A stretch of 19,766 bases of DNA from Scenedesmus sp. ARA3 (Eukaryota > Chlorophyta > Chlorophyceae > Sphaeropleales > Scenedesmaceae): positions 1-19,766 of the forward strand of contig RWJK01000096.1 in the NCBI GenBank assembly GCA_004335835.1, in the 5' to 3' direction. Under the pieces are notes generated by a model that saw only the letters and a program-made list of their open reading frames with translations, searched no databases and was not told where the DNA came from. Each line of letters begins with the position of its first letter. Position 1 is the stretch's first letter. The translations under genes and the position numbers were made by a program. Below, in pieces: positions 17,258 to 19,766 of the stretch.

Positions 17258-19766
17258 ATGCTGAGGGTGGTTGCCAGCCACCAGCCTCCTTTAGTGTTTG
17301 TAAACGAGGCTGCAGATGGCAGCAAGAACTTTACAGGCTTTCTGGTGGACCTGCTGCCGATGCTGCTGGAGACAGCGGGCCTGCCGCTGAACTACACCAT
17401 ACGCTACATCCCTGTCAGTGCTTTGGGCAGCAGCAGCAGCAGCAGCAGCAGCCGGCTGTTTATACTTGTGCTCGCTTTCACGTTCAAGTACAGCAGCTGT
17501 GTCTTTGTAGCAGCAGGCTGCAGAAGCACTGCCGAAGCAGGACAGCAGGGGGCGCAGCTGCATGGCACCAACCTGTTTTGTGTTCTGCAGAGGCGGTGCA
17601 ATGATGCAATACAGCAGATGCATTACCCATACAGCAGATGCATTACCCATGCCGTACAACATGTAGCAACTCGTGGGCATGCTTGCATACCAATGGCGCT
17701 GCCTCGTTCTGTCGCCCCACCCTACACTCTGCTTCAAAGATTGATCCTGCACCCACACCCCTGCCTGCATCTGCGCCACATCTTTTCTTCAAGCCCTTGC
17801 AGGCAGCAGGGGGGCGTCAACTTGAGAATGGCAGCTGGACAGGCATGATGGGCGAGCTAACAAGTGGCAGGGCTGACCTGGCGCTGTACCCCATGACGCT
17901 GACAGCGCAGCGCGCAAAATACATCCAGCACACGCAGCCCTTTCAGGATGGAGGCTACGGGCTGCTGGTCAAGACGCAGGCGGTCAACACGGGTGAGGGA
18001 GCAGGATGTATAGCCTAGTATTACTGTATAGGCTTTATCAGCTGTAGCGTGTAAGCTGCTGCTGCTGACGCTGCTGCTGCTGCTGCTGCTGCAGGCTACT
18101 TCTTCCTGCTGCCGTTGACGTGGCAGGTATGGCTGCTGTTCCTCATGGCCACGCTGGCGGTGGTGCTGCTGCTGACGCTGCTGCTGCTGACGCTGCTGCT
18201 GCTGCTGCTGCTGCTGCAGGATACTCCTTCTTGCTGCCGTTCACGTGGCAGGTGTGGCTGCTGTTCCTCATGGCCATGCTGGCTGTGGTGCTGCTGCTCA
18301 CTGCCATGGACCTCACCACACGCAAGGCCCGACATGCAGCACTTGAGAAGGTGGATAGCTGCAAGGTGCAGCGCTCACGCAAGAGAGGTGCGCGGACAGC
18401 TGCATGAATCTCAGCAGGATGCAAGACGGTGCTCAGGGGGTAGTGTAGTGGGGTGGAGGTCAAGCCAGTGTGTGTGCTACACAACTCGACAGGTGACAGA
18501 GCTTGTGGCTTGTCCGCACTAAGGACAGTTGCCTTGCACCAGCTGCCATGGACCCGAGCACACGCAAGGCCCGGCACGCAGCACTTGAGAAGGTGGATAG
18601 CCGCAAGGTGCAGCGCTCACGCACGTGTGACAAATTGCAACGCAGCGCAGCGCGCTGCGTGTAGTTGGTAAGTGGCAGCTACTGTTTTGCCATAACTTTT
18701 GCAGGCGGCAGGTAGCTTGCTGCTAGGCGGCGCAGCAGCGCGTATTGCAGCTTGTGGGCGCAGCTGGTGCAGCCTTAAACCAGGAGACCGCTTTGCTTGA
18801 AAGTTGAAAGTTGAAAGTGTCTACGCCCTCTTTGCAGGGAGCGGAAGTAACGGAGGGCGAAGGACCGCTTTGCTTGCATCACCCGGCTGCCGCCTTGATC
18901 CTTGTGTGTTCGTCTGTCTGGCTGCTCACATGCTATGCAGACAGGCTGATGGGCCACGCGATCGATGCGATCATAGTGGCCGCCACAACACAGTGCATTG
19001 TTTTGACACAAACACCTTTGTTTGTTTGTCTGGCTGTTGCATGCATGCAGACAAGCTGATGGGCCACGCCATTGAGACGATCATGATGGCGGTCAACAGC
19101 GGCGCCGCGCCTGCCAGCCGCAGCCTGGGCGTGAAGCTGCTGTTCATCGCCTGGGCCATCTTCAGCGTCATCATGCTGGCGGCTTACACCGGTGAGCTTC
19201 TTGAACCAAGTAACACCCAGGATCCATGCACATGTCAAGTGTGTTTGTCTATGGTGTGCATCGCCTGGGCCATCTTCAGCGTCATCATGCTGGCGGCCTA
19301 CACCGGTGAGCGCCTCCAGCCAAATCGCCAATCATACAATGTAAATCTATCGTATATTAATCATGTTCATCGCCTGGGCTATCTTCAGCGCCATCATGCT
19401 GGCAGCATCCATCGGTGAGCTTGTTGAGCCAAGGGGGCACAAGGTATTATATGTACATGTAATTTATTGTGTGGCTATGGTGTGCATTGCCTGGGCCATC
19501 TTCAGCGTCATCATGCTGGCGGCATACACCGGTGAGCTCAAGCATCAAACTTTGCGACCAGAAACCATTTGTATACATACAGCCAACGCCCTTGTGCACG
19601 CGCATCTCTCATGCCCCCGTTGCCGCTGCTGCTGTAGTTACTGCCTGCCCCCAGCCACCTCGACCGCCAACCTCACCGTGAACCAGCTGGCAGTGCAGAT
19701 CGACTCCCTGGCTGACCTGGCGCAACCCTCACTCTTGTTGCTGCTGCTGGTGCTGCTGCTGCTGCT
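17258..19766 (+). CDS. Ionotropic glutamate receptor-like ligand-gated channel, 3' end beyond right edge
   Basis: Exons: (5' end uncertain) 17258-17413, 17803-17992, 18220-18387, 19051-19191, 19655-19766 onward; phases 0, 1, 1, 1 agree. The first two exons give a periplasmic-binding-type ligand domain: LRVVASHQPPLVFVNEAA, FTGFLVDLLPML, then GMMGELTSGRADLALYPMTL and TAQR, whose Arg sits where iGluRs bind the ligand carboxylate. The third exon gives helix M1 (PFTWQVWLLFLMAMLAVVLL). The fourth gives the pore region and M3 (HAIETIMMAVNSG, then LLFIAWAIFSVIMLAAYT), joined to ATSTANLTVNQL, the counterpart of the iGluR SYTANLAAF motif. A cation channel gated by an amino acid or similar ligand is expected. 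The in-frame ATG at 17258 is only a minimum start; the frame is open upstream to 17048 and a signal-peptide exon is probably missing. The donor after ADLAQ is unclear. Confidence 0.85.
17611..17650. repeat. 20-bp direct tandem repeat, two copies
   Basis: ACAGCAGATGCATTACCCAT occurs twice in tandem, perfectly, inside the first visible intron of the receptor gene (17414-17802). The same intron also has a CAG run near 17428-17450. Confidence 0.92.
18095..18178 (+). repeat. Truncated copy of the receptor M1 exon, 5' edge with acceptor
   Basis: After a CTG-run acceptor this stretch encodes GYFFLLPLTWQVWLLFLMAT and on to VVLLLT, against GYSFLLPFTWQVWLLFLMAM in the working exon at 18220, 125 bp downstream. 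About six synonymous and three replacement differences. Homology ends in a CTG run that leads straight to the working acceptor. Both acceptors fit the phase of the preceding exon. Confidence 0.85.
18542..18623 (+). repeat. Copy of the receptor M1 exon, 3' edge
   Basis: Repeats the end of exon 18220-18387: AMDPSTRKARHAALEKVDSR followed by KVQRSR, against AMDLTTRKARHAALEKVDSC and KVQRSR. A GTGTGA follows where the donor would be. It lies in the intron after the working exon. Confidence 0.82.
18941..18986 (+). repeat. Truncated copy of the receptor pore exon, 5' edge with acceptor
   Basis: After TGCTATGCAG it encodes (D)RLMGHAIDAIIVA, against (D)KLMGHAIETIMMA in the working exon at 19051. The intron sequence before the acceptor (TTGTCTGGCTG-type) is duplicated too. 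There is no clear donor. Confidence 0.82.
19259..19531 (+). repeat. Three further copies of the M3 exon 3' edge, each with a donor
   Basis: The last 45-50 bp of exon 19051-19191 recur ending at 19305, 19414 and 19531, each followed by GTGAGC. The first and third encode IAWAIFSVIMLAAYT exactly, with only synonymous changes; the middle one has V/A, Y/S and T/I. With the working exon this gives four donors at intervals of 114, 109 and 117 bp. Parts of the intron between them (CTATGGTGTGCAT) are repeated as well, so a tandem array of roughly 113 bp is present. None of the three has a clear acceptor. Confidence 0.9.

Noticed and set aside
1..19766. tRNA, rRNA and CRISPR features
   Set aside because: No cloverleaf, rRNA core sequence or spaced identical repeats were seen; all repeats are simple triplets, minisatellites, exon-edge copies or transposon ends.

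Overview
This window is nuclear DNA of a green alga. A chlorophyte of the Scenedesmaceae/Sphaeropleales type is my best guess, by inference only. The grounds are many short GT-AG introns whose phases agree across every junction, very frequent CAG/CTG triplet runs (poly-Q, poly-A and poly-S in exons, CTG tracts in introns), TGTAA motifs where polyadenylation signals would lie, and protein families typical of algal nuclei. No bacterial operon, tRNA, rRNA or CRISPR array was seen.

Layout. (1) 1-2683, minus: an F-box/leucine-rich-repeat gene cut by the left edge. (2) 3093-7349, minus: a complete SIRT6-type sirtuin gene, eight exons, about 709 aa, with a long low-complexity C-terminal tail. (3) 7350-7765: a shared region between two divergent start codons. 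(4) 7766-12049, plus: a complete mitochondrial pyruvate dehydrogenase E2 (dihydrolipoamide acetyltransferase) gene, eight exons, 616 aa, followed by two degenerate copies of its own 3' end. (5) 13203-14322, plus: a small gene for a predicted organelle-targeted coiled-coil protein with a C-terminal membrane segment. (6) 14323-17257: gene-poor stretch with a decayed ORF of different codon use, a 566-bp non-autonomous inverted-repeat transposon flanked by an 8-bp target duplication, and an unassigned minus-strand ORF. (7) 17258-19766, plus: an ionotropic glutamate receptor-like channel gene cut by the right edge.

The most unusual signal is shared by four unrelated genes. Introns (and one 3' flank) hold extra, truncated copies of the edge of the neighbouring exon. 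Copies of an exon's 5' edge keep the acceptor AG. Copies of a 3' edge usually keep the donor GT. I count about a dozen such copies at eight places. Several differ from the working exon only or mainly at synonymous positions. One, in the sirtuin gene, has both splice sites and the right phase, and so looks like a newly made 17-codon microexon. Triplet runs often lie at the copy breakpoints or act as the pyrimidine-rich tract before an acceptor.

Apart from the divergent sirtuin/PDC-E2 pair (an NAD-dependent deacylase beside an acetyl-CoA-producing enzyme), the genes show no shared pathway. All exon models are hand-built from reading frame, splice consensus, phase and family knowledge; no transcript or database was consulted.
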